Assembly: GCA_963704815.1 (NCBI GenBank)
Contig: CAVPHU010000001.1
Location: 186,001-250,000 of the forward strand
DNA from: DATKWD01 sp963704815
GTDB lineage: Bacteria > Actinomycetota > Acidimicrobiia > Acidimicrobiales > Salinilacustritrichaceae
Length of the DNA: 64,000 nt
Direction of reading: 5' to 3'
Positions within the stretch are counted from its first letter, which is position 1; every line of letters starts with the position of its first letter. The notes below the pieces were generated by a model, which saw nothing but the letters and a program-made list of their open reading frames with translations, searched no databases and was not told where the DNA came from. A program made the position numbers and the translations under genes. Of this stretch, positions 25,556 to 34,330 are shown one piece after another.

Positions 25556-26041
25556 ATGGCCGACGTCTTCTGCAACAAGTGCGGCCACGGGAACCCGCTG
25601 GGTTCCAACTTCTGCTCGTCCTGTGGCGCCCCGCTGTCCGGAGATCCGGTCGAGCCGACGACCCTCACGTTCCAGATCGAGGAGCACGCCGCCGACGGCG
25701 ACGCCGACCTCGACATCGACCACTTCGAGATCCCGACCGGGACCGGGGCCCTGGTCGTGAAGCGGGGTCGCAACGCCGGGAGCCGCTACTTGCTCGACGA
25801 GCCGCTCACCACGGCCGGCCGCCACCCCGACAGCGAGATCTTCCTCGACGACGTGACCGTGAGCCGCCGCCACGCCGAGGTCCGGCGGACCGAGGATGGC
25901 TACATGGTCAGTGACGCCGGCTCCCTGAACGGCACCTACCTCAACCGTGAGCGCATCGAGGGCGTCGCTCCACTCGCCGACGGAGACGAGTTGCAGATCG
26001 GCACGTTCCGGCTCGTGTTCATGCTGGGCGGCGCGTCGTGA
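25556..26041 (+). CDS. FHA domain protein with zinc ribbon (GarA/OdhI-like)
   Basis: 161 aa. An N-terminal zinc ribbon (FCNKCGHGNP, FCSSCGAPL) precedes a linker and an FHA domain with GRHPDSEIFLDDVTVSRRHAEV and SLNGTYLN. The position after gcvH matches mycobacterial garA, a phospho-switch that binds 2-oxoglutarate dehydrogenase and glutamate dehydrogenase. Classic GarA has an N-terminal phosphorylated ETTS motif; here there is a zinc ribbon and a single EPTTLTF stretch near residue 38 that could be the equivalent. Regulation by a Ser/Thr kinase is inferred. Confidence 0.88.
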   Translation: MADVFCNKCGHGNPLGSNFCSSCGAPLSGDPVEPTTLTFQIEEHAADGDADLDIDHFEIPTGTGALVVKRGRNAGSRYLLDEPLTTAGRHPDSEIFLDDVTVSRRHAEVRRTEDGYMVSDAGSLNGTYLNRERIEGVAPLADGDELQIGTFRLVFMLGGAS

Positions 26042-27069
26042 CCGACGCCGACATCTCGCACCTCTCGATCGGCGAGGTGCTGTCGTTGCTCCAGGACGAG
26101 TTCCCCGACGTCACGATCTCCAAGATCCGCTTCCTCGAGAGTCAGGGCCTCATCGATCCCGAGCGCACCCCGTCGGGATACCGGAAGTTCTACGAGGCCG
26201 ACGTCGAGCGGCTCCGGTGGATTCTCCAGCAACAGCGTGACCACTTCCTCCCGCTGAAGGTCATCAAGGACCGCCTGCTCGAGGCCGACCGGGCCAACCT
26301 GGCCCTCGACTTCTCGCCACCGCCCGATGTGCTGGAGCTCTTCGACGATGAGGGGAGCGCAGACGGCTCCGATCCCCTCGAGCCTCAGACCCCGAGAGAC
26401 GATCCGATGTCGCTCCCGCTGAGGGAAGTGGAGCCCGTTGCCGACGCGTCGGCGGTGCCCGAAGCGGCACCTGACGAGCCGGTCAGCCCGACCCCGGCTG
26501 CGGTGCCCGAGCCCGAGCCCGAGCCCGCAGCCGACCCGGAACCCGAAGCCGGCGCGGAACCGCCCGTCGACGCCGATCCGCCGCCGGTTCGATCCGTGGC
26601 AGCCCAGCCCGTGGCAGCCGAACCCGTGGCGGCCGCCCCGGCGCCGCCCGACGAACCTTCGGCCGCCAATCCGATGGACCTCGGTCCCACCGAGATGACC
26701 CTCACCGCAGACGAGTTGAGTCGGATGTCGGGGCTCTCGACCGAGTTGATCAAAGAACTCAGCGACGCCGGGCTGTTGGCCACCCGTCAGGTGGGAGCCG
26801 ACCGCTTCTTCGACGGCGACGCCGTCGTGGTCGCCCGGACCGCCGCCAAGTTCGCCGAGTTCGGTGTCGAAACCCGCCACCTGCGGATGTACAAGGTGGC
26901 GAGCGAGCGCGAGGCCGGGTTCTTCGAGCAGGTCATCATGCCGTTGCTCAAGCAGCGCAACCCGACCGCGCGCCAACGGGCCGTCGAGCAGGTGGCGACG
27001 ATGGCGGCCCTCGGCCAGCAGCTCCATGCGGCGTTGCTCCGTCAGGCACTCGACGATTCGCTCGGATAG
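26038..27069 (+). CDS. MerR-type regulator (FtsR-like) with long Pro/Glu/Ala linker
   Basis: 343 aa from a GTG overlapping the FHA gene stop. N-terminal MerR wing-helix: ISHLSIGEVLSLL, DVTISKIRFLESQGLI, GYRKFYEADVERLRWI. The linker (about residues 95-215) is unusually long and repetitive (PEPEPEPAADPEPEAG). A second helix-turn-helix-like C-terminal domain follows (MTLTADELSRMSGLSTELIKELSDAGL). Homologous position to Rv1828/FtsR, a regulator linked to cell division genes in corynebacteria. Linker length is the odd feature. Confidence 0.85.
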   Translation: MTDADISHLSIGEVLSLLQDEFPDVTISKIRFLESQGLIDPERTPSGYRKFYEADVERLRWILQQQRDHFLPLKVIKDRLLEADRANLALDFSPPPDVLELFDDEGSADGSDPLEPQTPRDDPMSLPLREVEPVADASAVPEAAPDEPVSPTPAAVPEPEPEPAADPEPEAGAEPPVDADPPPVRSVAAQPVAAEPVAAAPAPPDEPSAANPMDLGPTEMTLTADELSRMSGLSTELIKELSDAGLLATRQVGADRFFDGDAVVVARTAAKFAEFGVETRHLRMYKVASEREAGFFEQVIMPLLKQRNPTARQRAVEQVATMAALGQQLHAALLRQALDDSLG

Positions 27070-27125
27070 CCAGCTGGGAAGCGCCGGCCGACGAAGAGTG
27101 CGGGGTTCTTGCTACCGTCGGGCTC

Positions 27126-27623
27126 GTGACGGTCGCGATGGATCTGGTGGGTGTGCGGGTCGAGCGCCCGGCCAACAGCCCTGCGTTGCTGCTCCAGGAG
27201 ACCGAAGAGCCCCGGCGCATGCTGTCGATCTACATCGGGGGTGCCGAGGCGACTGCCATCGCCTTCGCCGTCGACGGGATCGAGCCGCCGCGCCCGGGCA
27301 CCCACGACCTGTTCGTCTCGACCCTCACGGCGCTGAGCGTCGAGATCGAGAAGGTCGTGGTGACGGCGCTGCGCGATCGCACGTTCTACGCCGAACTGCA
27401 CCTCCGCAGTGCAGCCGGCTCGCAGGTCCTGTCCGCCCGTCCTTCAGACGCCGTCGCCCTGGCTGCGCGGGTCGATGCGCCGATCTTCGCCGAGGAAGCG
27501 GTGCTCGACGAGGCAGGCTACGGCCTCGAGCCCGACACCGAGCCGGCGGCCGATGCCGACGAGGTGGTCGAGGACTTCCGCAAGTTCATCGACGAGGTCA
27601 ACCCGGAGGACTTCGCGTCCTGA
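27126..27623 (+). CDS. Bifunctional nuclease family protein (DUF151)
   Basis: 165 aa from a GTG at 27126. Conserved DUF151 core: LLQETEEPRRMLSIYIGGAEATAIAFA, RPGTHDLF, and the C-terminal motif SARPSDAVALAARVDAPIF. The family has reported DNase/RNase activity; its cellular role in actinobacteria is unclear. Third member of the conserved gcvH-FHA-MerR-DUF151-MerR run. Confidence 0.88.
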   Translation: MTVAMDLVGVRVERPANSPALLLQETEEPRRMLSIYIGGAEATAIAFAVDGIEPPRPGTHDLFVSTLTALSVEIEKVVVTALRDRTFYAELHLRSAAGSQVLSARPSDAVALAARVDAPIFAEEAVLDEAGYGLEPDTEPAADADEVVEDFRKFIDEVNPEDFAS

Positions 27624-27633
27624 CCGGCACCCA

Positions 27634-27648
27634 CCCCACTGCGTGGGG
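27634..27648. terminator. Short hairpin after the DUF151 gene
   Basis: CCCCAC-TGC-GTGGGG, a 6-bp stem with a 3-nt loop, 11 bp after the stop codon and before the channel gene. No T-run; weak candidate for a terminator or transcript-processing site. Confidence 0.3.
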
Positions 27649-27668
27649 AGCCAGGCGAGGGGGTGGCC

Positions 27669-28718
27669 ATGACCCGAGGCGCTGACGGGGCCGCGCCGTT
27701 GCGCGGCGCAGCGGTCGACCGCAGCAACCCGCTGCGTCAGCTCAGGATCGGGATCCTGCTGCTGTCGAGCATCATGGTGATCGGCACCGTCGGCTACATG
27801 TTCTTCGGATTGCGATTCCTCGACGCGCTCTACCTGTGCGTGACCGTGATCTCGACGGTCGGCTTTCGCGAGCTGGGCGAGGTGACCGACGGGTTCCAGG
27901 TGTTCACGATCCTGCTGATCCTGTCCGGGGTGGGCACCGCGCTCTACACGCTGGGTGTGATGCTCGAAGCGCTGGTGGAAGGTCGACTGACAGACTCGTT
28001 CGGGAGAAGGCGAATGCAACGACAGATCAATGACCTCGAGAACCACGTCATCGTCTGCGGGTACGGACGGGTCGGGCGCTCGATCGCTCGGCGCATCGTG
28101 GCCGAGGGCGGTGAGGTCGTCGTGATCGACATCTCCGATGATCGGCTCGACGACTGGTCCGGCTTGTCGGTGACGGGCAACGCGACCGACGACCACACGC
28201 TGCAGGCGGCCGGCATCGAGCGGGCCCGATCGTTGGTCGCTGCGCTCACCAGCGACGCCGACAACCTCTACGTGACGCTCACCGGCCGGTCGTTGGCGCC
28301 CGACCTGTTCATCGCCGCCCGAGCACGCGTCGACAGCGCCGAGCCCAAGCTCACCCAGGCGGGGGCCGACCGTGTGGTCAACCCGCAGAGCATCGGCGGT
28401 GAGCGCATGGCCGCCCTCGTGATGCAGCCCGCCGTCGCCGACTTCCTCGATGTCGTGATGCACGACGGCTCGCTCGAATTCCGCCTGGCCGAGGTGCCGA
28501 TCGCCGACGGTTCGCCGCTCGCAGGGCTCTCGCTCCGCGAGGCCCACGTGCGCGACCGCACCGGCGCGATGATCCTCGCCATGCGCAACGGCGCCGGCGA
28601 CTTCCGCACCAATCCGCCGCCCGAAGAGGTCATCGATCCCGGCGAGGTGCTCATCGCCATCGGCACCAACGCGCAGCTCGAGGCGCTGCGCCGTGCCGCC
28701 TCTGCCGGCTCCCGTTGA
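27669..28718 (+). CDS. Two-helix potassium channel with TrkA-N/TrkA-C (RCK) domains
   Basis: About 350 aa; the ATG at 27669 or the in-frame GTG at 27663 may start it. The pore module has TM1 (IGILLLSSIMVIGTVGYMFFG), the filter region TVISTVGFRELGE and TM2 (FTILLILSGVGTALYTLGVML). A Rossmann RCK domain follows with the NAD motif VIVCGYGRVGRSIA and a TrkA-C domain. The filter reads TVGFRE in place of TVGYGD; this variant occurs in bacterial channels but makes selectivity less certain. It interrupts the otherwise conserved DUF151-MerR neighbour pair. Confidence 0.88.
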   Translation: MTRGADGAAPLRGAAVDRSNPLRQLRIGILLLSSIMVIGTVGYMFFGLRFLDALYLCVTVISTVGFRELGEVTDGFQVFTILLILSGVGTALYTLGVMLEALVEGRLTDSFGRRRMQRQINDLENHVIVCGYGRVGRSIARRIVAEGGEVVVIDISDDRLDDWSGLSVTGNATDDHTLQAAGIERARSLVAALTSDADNLYVTLTGRSLAPDLFIAARARVDSAEPKLTQAGADRVVNPQSIGGERMAALVMQPAVADFLDVVMHDGSLEFRLAEVPIADGSPLAGLSLREAHVRDRTGAMILAMRNGAGDFRTNPPPEEVIDPGEVLIAIGTNAQLEALRRAASAGSR

Positions 28719-28754
28719 CGGGCTGGGTCGCCCGCCGTATCCTCAGCGGCCCTG

Positions 28755-28786
28755 GGTGACACCGGTGTAGTTCCGGGGGTGTCACC
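28755..28786. promoter_or_regulatory. Inverted repeat operator candidate upstream of the second MerR gene
   Basis: GGTGACACC and GGTGTCACC form a perfect 9-bp inverted repeat separated by 14 bp (centres 23 bp apart), ending 17 bp before the MerR-type gene's ATG. Its closeness to a helix-turn-helix gene suggests autoregulation or control by the partner MerR protein; alternatively it is a transcript hairpin. Confidence 0.5.
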
Positions 28787-28803
28787 ATGCGGAGGAGGAT
28801 CTC

Positions 28804-29274
28804 ATGGTCGTGGATGTGGGTTTCAGTGGCAAGAAGACTGCTGAGTTGGTGGGAATCACGTATCGGCAGCTCGACTACTGGGCTCGAACCGACCTGGTGA
28901 AGCCGTCGCTGGCCGAGGCCCACGGCAGCGGCAGCCGCCGCCGCTACTCGTACTCCGATCTCCTCGAGCTCAAGATCATCAAGAGCCTCATCGACGCCGG
29001 CATCAAGCTCGAGAGCGTGCGCACGGCGTTCGACTACCTCCGAGACGAGCTCGGCGAGGACCCGGCGTCGGCGCAACTCGTCATCTCCGGCACCTCGGCG
29101 GTCCTGGTGCGCGACGGCACCGAACTCATCGACGTCGTCAACAGCTACCGCGGCCAGGGCGTGCTCAATCTGCTTGCCCTCGACGAGGTGAAAGAGGAGC
29201 TCGACGCGGCGATCGTCGAGCTCCACCCCGCCGAGGAGTCCGGGCCGCCCCTCTCGTCGGCCACGTCGGGGTGA
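28804..29274 (+). CDS. MerR family transcriptional regulator
   Basis: 156 aa, ATG preceded by GGAGGA at about 8 bp. N-terminal MerR winged helix GKKTAELVGITYRQLDYWARTDLVKPS with wing RRRYSYSDLLELKII, followed by a C-terminal domain found in the Rv1830 group (VISGTSAVLVRDGTELIDVVN). Its stop overlaps the GTG of gcvT, coupling it to glycine cleavage. Probably binds the inverted repeat just upstream. Confidence 0.88.
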   Translation: MVVDVGFSGKKTAELVGITYRQLDYWARTDLVKPSLAEAHGSGSRRRYSYSDLLELKIIKSLIDAGIKLESVRTAFDYLRDELGEDPASAQLVISGTSAVLVRDGTELIDVVNSYRGQGVLNLLALDEVKEELDAAIVELHPAEESGPPLSSATSG

Positions 29275-30326
29275 CCGAGCCCCACCACTCGCCCCTCGAC
29301 GCGATGCATCGCGACCTGGGCGCCAAGATGGTGCCGTTCGGCGGTTGGGACATGCCGCTGTCGTACCCCGAGTCCGGAACGATCGACGAGCACCTCCGTT
29401 GTCGAGAGGACGCGGTGGTCTTCGACGTCAGCCATCTCGGCACCGTCCGGGTGACCGGCAGCGACGCTCACGACCTGCTGCAACGCTCGTTCACCAACGA
29501 CCTCGGCAAGATCGAGGTGGGCCGCGCGCAGTACACCCATCTCCTCGATCCGTCCGATGCGTCGGTGGTCGACGACATCATCGTGTGGTGGGTCGACGAC
29601 CAGCGCTTCGACGTCATGCCGAACGCGTCCAACACCGACGGGGTGCGCAGGGCGATCGGCGGGGTCGACGTGACCGACGAGCGGGCGATCCTCGCAGTCC
29701 AGGGCCCGAACGCCCGAGAGCGGGTCGCCGGGTTCGCCCCTGAGGCAGCTGCGGTCGGGCGCTTCCGGGTGCAGACCGCCGACGTGCTCGGGGTTGCGTG
29801 TGTGGTGGCCGGAACCGGCTACACCGGCGAGGACGGACTCGAGCTCGCCGTGCCCGCCGACCACGCCGCCACGGTGTGGGCCGCGCTCCTGGCGGCTGGG
29901 GTCACGCCGGCCGGTCTCGGTGCGCGCGACACCCTGCGCCTCGAAGCGGCCCTGCCGCTCCATGGGCACGAACTCGGCGCCGGCATCACCCCGCTCCAGG
30001 CCGGCCTCGGGTGGGTCGTGTCCTGGACCAAGGGCGATTTCACGGGCCGCGACGCACTTGCGGCCGAGAAGGACGTGGGTCCCGCCCGGCTGCTCAGGGG
30101 GCTGTCCGTCGAGGGCCGGCGGCCACCCCGAGAAGGCCAGATGGTCCGGCTCGACGGCGTCGACATCGGTGCGGTGACCTCGGGCAACTTCTCGCCGGTC
30201 CTCGGCCACGGCATCGCACTCGCCTTCGTGCCTCCCGATGTCGAGATCGGCACCACCCTGTCGATCGACGTGCGCGGCACCGAGATGCCGGCCGAGGTCG
30301 TGAGCACCCCCTTCGTCGGGGGCTGA
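29271..30326 (+). CDS. gcvT: Glycine cleavage system T protein (aminomethyltransferase)
   Basis: Transfers the methylene group from the lipoyl arm of GcvH to tetrahydrofolate, releasing ammonia. 351 aa from a GTG. Folate-binding features: PFGGWDMPLSYP, FDVSHLGTVRVTG, the Asp in NDLGKIEVGRAQYTHLLD, GYTGEDGLEL and ARDTLRLEAALPLHGHEL. Together with gcvH 4 kb upstream it provides two of four system proteins; P and L proteins are not in the window. Confidence 0.95.
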   Translation: MTEPHHSPLDAMHRDLGAKMVPFGGWDMPLSYPESGTIDEHLRCREDAVVFDVSHLGTVRVTGSDAHDLLQRSFTNDLGKIEVGRAQYTHLLDPSDASVVDDIIVWWVDDQRFDVMPNASNTDGVRRAIGGVDVTDERAILAVQGPNARERVAGFAPEAAAVGRFRVQTADVLGVACVVAGTGYTGEDGLELAVPADHAATVWAALLAAGVTPAGLGARDTLRLEAALPLHGHELGAGITPLQAGLGWVVSWTKGDFTGRDALAAEKDVGPARLLRGLSVEGRRPPREGQMVRLDGVDIGAVTSGNFSPVLGHGIALAFVPPDVEIGTTLSIDVRGTEMPAEVVSTPFVGG

Positions 30327-30391
30327 CCCGACGGGGCCGTCGTGACCGCTAGCGTCGCTCGCGACATCCATCACGCCCCAGGAGGCCACCC

Positions 30392-30883
30392 ATGACCGTT
30401 CGACGCCTGCTTGCCGTGTTCGCAGTGCTCGCCCTGTTCCTGGCCGCGTGCGGCGACGACGGCGGCGGCCTCGCAGAGACCGCCACCGAGCCGTCGGGCG
30501 ACGACAGTTCGAGCAGTGGGTCCGAAGGCGGCTCCGGGAGCGGCGACGCCGATCCCGGTGACATCGACCTCGGTGACATCGATCCGGGCGACCTCGAGGC
30601 GGCCGACGACTTCATCGACGCCTTCCTTCCCGAGGACTGCGAGTTCTTCTTCGACTTCACGATCGCGGTCGGTCTGGCGTTCGGTGGACAGGACGACCTG
30701 TCGTCGTTCAAGACGTCCGACGCCCCCGAGGAGGTCCGTGACGACGTGCAGACCGTGCTCGACGCCATCGAGGACGCGCCCGACCAGGGCGGGCTGTTCA
30801 CGGCGCTCTCCGATCCGGAGGTCGAGGACGCGCTCGAGAACATCGAAGCCTTCGCCACGGCCAACTGCGAATTGGCCGAATAG
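30392..30883 (+). CDS. Acidic lipoprotein of unknown function
   Basis: 163 aa with a lipobox signal: MTVRRLLAVFAVLALFLAAC, Cys20 as the lipidated residue. A Ser/Gly/Asp-rich low-complexity linker with near-repeats (DPGDIDLGDIDPGDLE) follows, then an acidic helical domain. Ribosome site GGAGG lies 7-10 bp before the ATG. Surface-anchored; no family recognised. Confidence 0.75.
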   Translation: MTVRRLLAVFAVLALFLAACGDDGGGLAETATEPSGDDSSSSGSEGGSGSGDADPGDIDLGDIDPGDLEAADDFIDAFLPEDCEFFFDFTIAVGLAFGGQDDLSSFKTSDAPEEVRDDVQTVLDAIEDAPDQGGLFTALSDPEVEDALENIEAFATANCELAE

Positions 30884-30891
30884 GTCGCCGA

Positions 30892-31882
30892 TCAGCCCTT
30901 GCAGCGGGGGATGACCTCGTTACCCAGGAGTTCGAGGTGCTCCCACGAGACCTCGGCCGGGATGCCACCGCAGAGCGGATGGGTGGTGACCGGGTCGAGC
31001 GGTCCGATCGAGTTGGCGTAGTCGACGCACTCGTCGGGGGTCATGATGGCGTAGATGCCCCGCTCGCGCATCTCCTCGACGGTCTTCGACGTGTCGTGGA
31101 CCGCCGAGGTGACACCCTTCTGCCACGCGTCGTACTCGACCGCTTCGTAGAGGAGGTGTTCGCCGATCGTCGCCCAGCTGCGGTCGGGGTCGGCCGAGAC
31201 GATGATCGTGCCGGGGCCGTCGGTCGGGGGCGCGAGGTACATCCCGGGCCCGAGCCCGAGCTCCTCGCGGGTTGCGGCGTAGATCTCGCCGAGCGAAGGG
31301 TCGCCGTGTTGCGCGAAGAGCGGCATGTCGAGCCGTGCCGCTCGGCGTGCTGCCGCCGGTGAGCCGCCGCCGTAGAACATGAGCGGTCGAGGCTGGCTGA
31401 ACGGAGCGGGCGTGACCTGGACCGTGCGCCCGTCCACCTCGAAGGGTTCGCCGGTCCAGGCTCGGAACATCAGGTCGAGGCAGTATTCGATTCGCTTGCC
31501 CCGCTCGGTCCACTCGAGACCTGCCTGCTCGTACTCCTCGCGCCGGTAGCCCAGGCCGCTGGTGTACTGGACCCGGCCTCGGCTGATGAGGTCGACGACG
31601 GCGATCTGCTCGGCGAGCCGCAGCGGGTCGTGGAGGGGGACCAGCAGCGCCGAGATCATGATGGGGATCGACTGCGGTGCGGGCGGCGATCGCGGTGGCG
31701 AGGTGGAGGGGGGCCGGGAGATAGCCGTCGACGACGCCGTGGTGCTCGGACAGCACGACCATGTCGAACCCGTGCGCCTCGCACCACGCCGCCTGATCGA
31801 GGCAGACCCCGTACTGGTCGGCCCGCTGGTCGGGCGTGAAGCCGGGTCCGCGGAGGTCGTATCGAGCGATGAAGAGCGCCAT
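30892..31882 (-). CDS. LLM-class flavin-dependent oxidoreductase, one frame break
   Basis: Luciferase-like TIM-barrel monooxygenase/reductase (FMN or F420). The N-terminal part starts MALFIARYDLRGPGFTPD and contains FDMVVLSEHHGVVDGYLPAPL. Near 31674 the frame shifts and continues as IMISALLVPLHDPLRLAEQIAVVD, RVQYTSGLGYRREEYEQ and LMFYGGGSPAAARRAAR. Restoring GC in ACCGCAGTCG gives a continuous 330-aa protein of normal length. Substrate unknown. Confidence 0.82.
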
Positions 31883-31939
31883 GGCGGCATGGTGCCACGA
31901 AACGGGGGTCCCGCGATCACCGGGTTCCGAAGGTCCGGG

Positions 31940-32362
31940 TCAGGCGAGCTGCATCACGATCGAGCGGGCGTCGTAGTAGATGCGTTGTCCGACGAGGGCG
32001 TCGCCGTCGAAGGAGAAGAACGACGCCATCCGGACCCGGAAGCCGCGGCCGGTCGCCTCGAAGCCGTGGATGTCGCCGCGGTGGGTCCCGCCGAACCAGA
32101 ACTCGCAGATGACCGCATCGTCGGCGTGGTGCATCGTGATGAGCTCGAATCGCTGGTCGGGAAACGCCGACCGTGAGTCACGGAGATAGGACCCCACTGC
32201 GTCAGCCCCGCGGAAGTGGCGGTTGGCCCCGACGAGTTCGACCTCGGGTCGGGCGAAGCAGTCGAGGACTCCGGCGATGTCGCTGCGGTTCTGCGCGTCG
32301 ATGAGCCGGGCCAGGAGATCCTCGCGGCGGCTCCGGAGCTCGGGGTCGGGTGTCTCGGGCAT
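31940..32362 (-). CDS. SnoaL-like / NTF2-fold protein
   Basis: 140 aa. The single NTF2-like domain has the typical pattern LARLIDAQNRSDIAGVLDCFARPEVELV, YLRDSRSAFPDQRFELITMH and VICEFWFGGTHRGDIHGFEATGRGFRVRMASFFSFDGD. Such domains act as isomerases, cyclases or binding modules. It lies 1 bp downstream of the aldolase-like gene (stop at 32364 precedes its ATG), so probably cotranscribed. Role unknown. Confidence 0.8.
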   Translation of the reverse strand: MPETPDPELRSRREDLLARLIDAQNRSDIAGVLDCFARPEVELVGANRHFRGADAVGSYLRDSRSAFPDQRFELITMHHADDAVICEFWFGGTHRGDIHGFEATGRGFRVRMASFFSFDGDALVGQRIYYDARSIVMQLA

Positions 32363-32363
32363 C

Positions 32364-33125
32364 TCAGTCGAGGAGGTCCGGGCAGTCGGCGACGATCTTG
32401 TCGTAGAGCGGCTGGAAGCTGAACCAACCGGCCAGCGCCGAGCCCACCTGGGTCCGAGTCAGCTCGGCACTCTGCTCGTCGATGCAGACCGGGGTTCCTG
32501 CCGCTTCGGCCATCAGCTGCACCTCGCACGTGCGCTCCATGGTGATGAACCACCACGCGGCCTCGTCGACGGTCTGGCCCACGGTGAGCAGCCCGTGGTT
32601 CCGGAGAATGGCCGCCTTGTGGTCACCGAGGGCGTGGGCGATCCGTTTGCCCTCCTCGGTGTCGACCACCACGCCGGTGAAGTCATCGAAGAGGGCATGG
32701 TCCTGGTAGAACGCGCACGAGTCCTGCGTGATCGGGTCGAGCGTCCGTCCGAGCGTCGACCACGCACGCCCGCACTTCGAATGGGTGTGCGCCGCAGCGA
32801 CGATGTCAGGGCGTGCTTGGTGGACCTGGGAGTGAATGGCGAAGGCCGCCTGGTTGACCGGCCAGTCGCCCTCGACGACGGTGCCCTCGTGGTCGACGAG
32901 GATCAGGTCGCTGGCGCACACCAGGTCGAAGCTCAACCCGAAGGGGTTGACCCAGAAACAGTCGGTGCGCTCGGGGTCGCGTGCGGTCACGTGCCCGGCG
33001 ACGCCCTCGTTGAACCCGAACCGCCCGAAGAGGCGGAACGTGGCCGCCAGTCGCTGCTTGAGGTGGGTCCGCTCGTCCTCGGGTGTCTGGAAGGTCGGGA
33101 ACTCGTGCGGGATGAGATCGGACAA
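32364..33125 (-). CDS. Class II aldolase/adducin family protein
   Basis: 253 aa from a TTG at 33125 with GGAG upstream; the frame runs on further but without homology. Metal-binding histidines in AAHTHSKCGRAW and RNHGLLTVG, and the fold signature FNEGVAGHVTARDPER, identify the family (fuculose-phosphate aldolase-like/adducin). The substrate is not phosphosugar by necessity; many actinobacterial members are uncharacterised. Its GTG/ATG-free start should be treated as provisional. Confidence 0.82.
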   Translation of the reverse strand: MSDLIPHEFPTFQTPEDERTHLKQRLAATFRLFGRFGFNEGVAGHVTARDPERTDCFWVNPFGLSFDLVCASDLILVDHEGTVVEGDWPVNQAAFAIHSQVHQARPDIVAAAHTHSKCGRAWSTLGRTLDPITQDSCAFYQDHALFDDFTGVVVDTEEGKRIAHALGDHKAAILRNHGLLTVGQTVDEAAWWFITMERTCEVQLMAEAAGTPVCIDEQSAELTRTQVGSALAGWFSFQPLYDKIVADCPDLLD

Positions 33126-33190
33126 CGTGGGTGGTCTCCTCGGTCGGCGGGACTCCCGCCTGACTCTATGGTCTCGTGGGGGCGCCGCGA

Positions 33191-33793
33191 TCAGTCCTCG
33201 TCGGGGTCGCGAGCTCGGAGGCCGTTCCACAGCAGGTCGGACAGGTGGCCCACGAGTTCCGCGCGGGTCATCGTCTGGTGTTCGAGCCACCAGTCGGCTG
33301 ACTGGTGCACCATGCCGACGATGCCGAACGACCAGGGAGCGGCCGGGGTGGTGTCCCGCCCCGCCGCGTCGAGTCGGGCCGCCATCACGTCGGCGACGCC
33401 CAGGCTGACGCCCTCGATCAGGCCGGACACGGTCTGCCCGCTCTCGTCGCGGCGCGACACGTTCTGGACGAGGAAGCGGTAGAGGTCGGGGTCCCGCTCG
33501 ATGAAGGACACGAAGCTGTCGATGGTCTGCTCGAGCAACTGCCGGGCACCGGCATCGGCGACGAGGCTGGCGTTGATGTCGGCGGCGACCTGGTCGGCGA
33601 ACTCGGCACCGATCGTGGCCACGAGCCCGTCTCGATCGCCGAAGTGGCGGTAGAGGATGGGTTTGGTGACCCCACCGGCCGCCGCCATCTGCTCCATCGA
33701 GGCCCCCGAGCCGATCTCGCGGATGGCATCGATGGCCGCGTCGAGCAGCTGTCGACGCCGCTGATCGCGGGACAGACGGGGCTCGCCGGGCAC
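33191..33793 (-). CDS. TetR family transcriptional regulator
   Basis: 200 aa. N-terminal HTH: RRRQLLDAAIDAIREIGSGASMEQMAAAGGVTKPILYRHFGDRDGLV. The C-terminal ligand-binding domain is helical with a Trp-rich end (SADWWLEHQTMT). It lies 65 bp upstream of the aldolase-like gene in the same orientation, which may be its target. Resembles regulators of lipid metabolism in actinobacteria, but ligand unknown. Confidence 0.9.
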   Translation of the reverse strand: MPGEPRLSRDQRRRQLLDAAIDAIREIGSGASMEQMAAAGGVTKPILYRHFGDRDGLVATIGAEFADQVAADINASLVADAGARQLLEQTIDSFVSFIERDPDLYRFLVQNVSRRDESGQTVSGLIEGVSLGVADVMAARLDAAGRDTTPAAPWSFGIVGMVHQSADWWLEHQTMTRAELVGHLSDLLWNGLRARDPDED

Positions 33794-33812
33794 TCGGGGA
33801 GACTACCGGCGC

Positions 33813-34301
33813 TCAGCCCGACGCCGGCGCGACGACCACCGGCTCCTCGGGCACCTCGCCGGCGGCAAGCGACGGCAGGAACTCGACCAGCGGCTCGGGA
33901 AGGAACCGCTCGTCAGAATCGAGGACCTCCTGGAGCGTCCACCAACGCCCGCCCTCGAACGCCATGGCCTCGAGCGACTCGAGGTGGGTGGGGGAGTAGT
34001 CGCCGGTCTGGCACCACGCCACGTGCACGTGGTCGTCGGAGTCGAACTCGATCCCGCCGAAGCGGAACCGGACCTGTTGCCTCCAGACGCATGGACCCAT
34101 CTCGTCCGCGACGATGCCGGCCTCCTCGTAGAGCTCGCGGGCGGCGGCTTCGGCCGAGGACTCACCGAAGTCGATCCCACCGCCCGGAATCTCCCACCAG
34201 TGGCCCTTGCGCGCGTCCGCGGGGTCGTGGGCCTTCATCAGGAACACGCGTTGGTCGCGGTCGAGCAGGATGACCCGCGCAGCCTTTCGCTTCCATGCCA
34301 T
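33813..34301 (-). CDS. NUDIX hydrolase
   Basis: 162 aa from the ATG at 34301 (MAWKRKAARVILLDRD). Complete NUDIX box GGGIDFGESSAEAAARELYEEAGI (G..E..REL.EE.G, about residues 38-60). Hydrolyses a nucleoside diphosphate linked to another moiety; substrate not predictable. Lies between the TetR gene and the receiver-domain gene, all on the minus strand. Confidence 0.92.
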   Translation of the reverse strand: MAWKRKAARVILLDRDQRVFLMKAHDPADARKGHWWEIPGGGIDFGESSAEAAARELYEEAGIVADEMGPCVWRQQVRFRFGGIEFDSDDHVHVAWCQTGDYSPTHLESLEAMAFEGGRWWTLQEVLDSDERFLPEPLVEFLPSLAAGEVPEEPVVVAPASG

Positions 34302-34330
34302 CGGCTGGGACCGTACCGGGGCAGCTGGGC

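Noticed and set aside
29819..30864. Serine-rich minus-strand open frames opposite gcvT and the lipoprotein gene
   Set aside because: Low-complexity antisense products of GC-rich genes with no ribosome site or motif.
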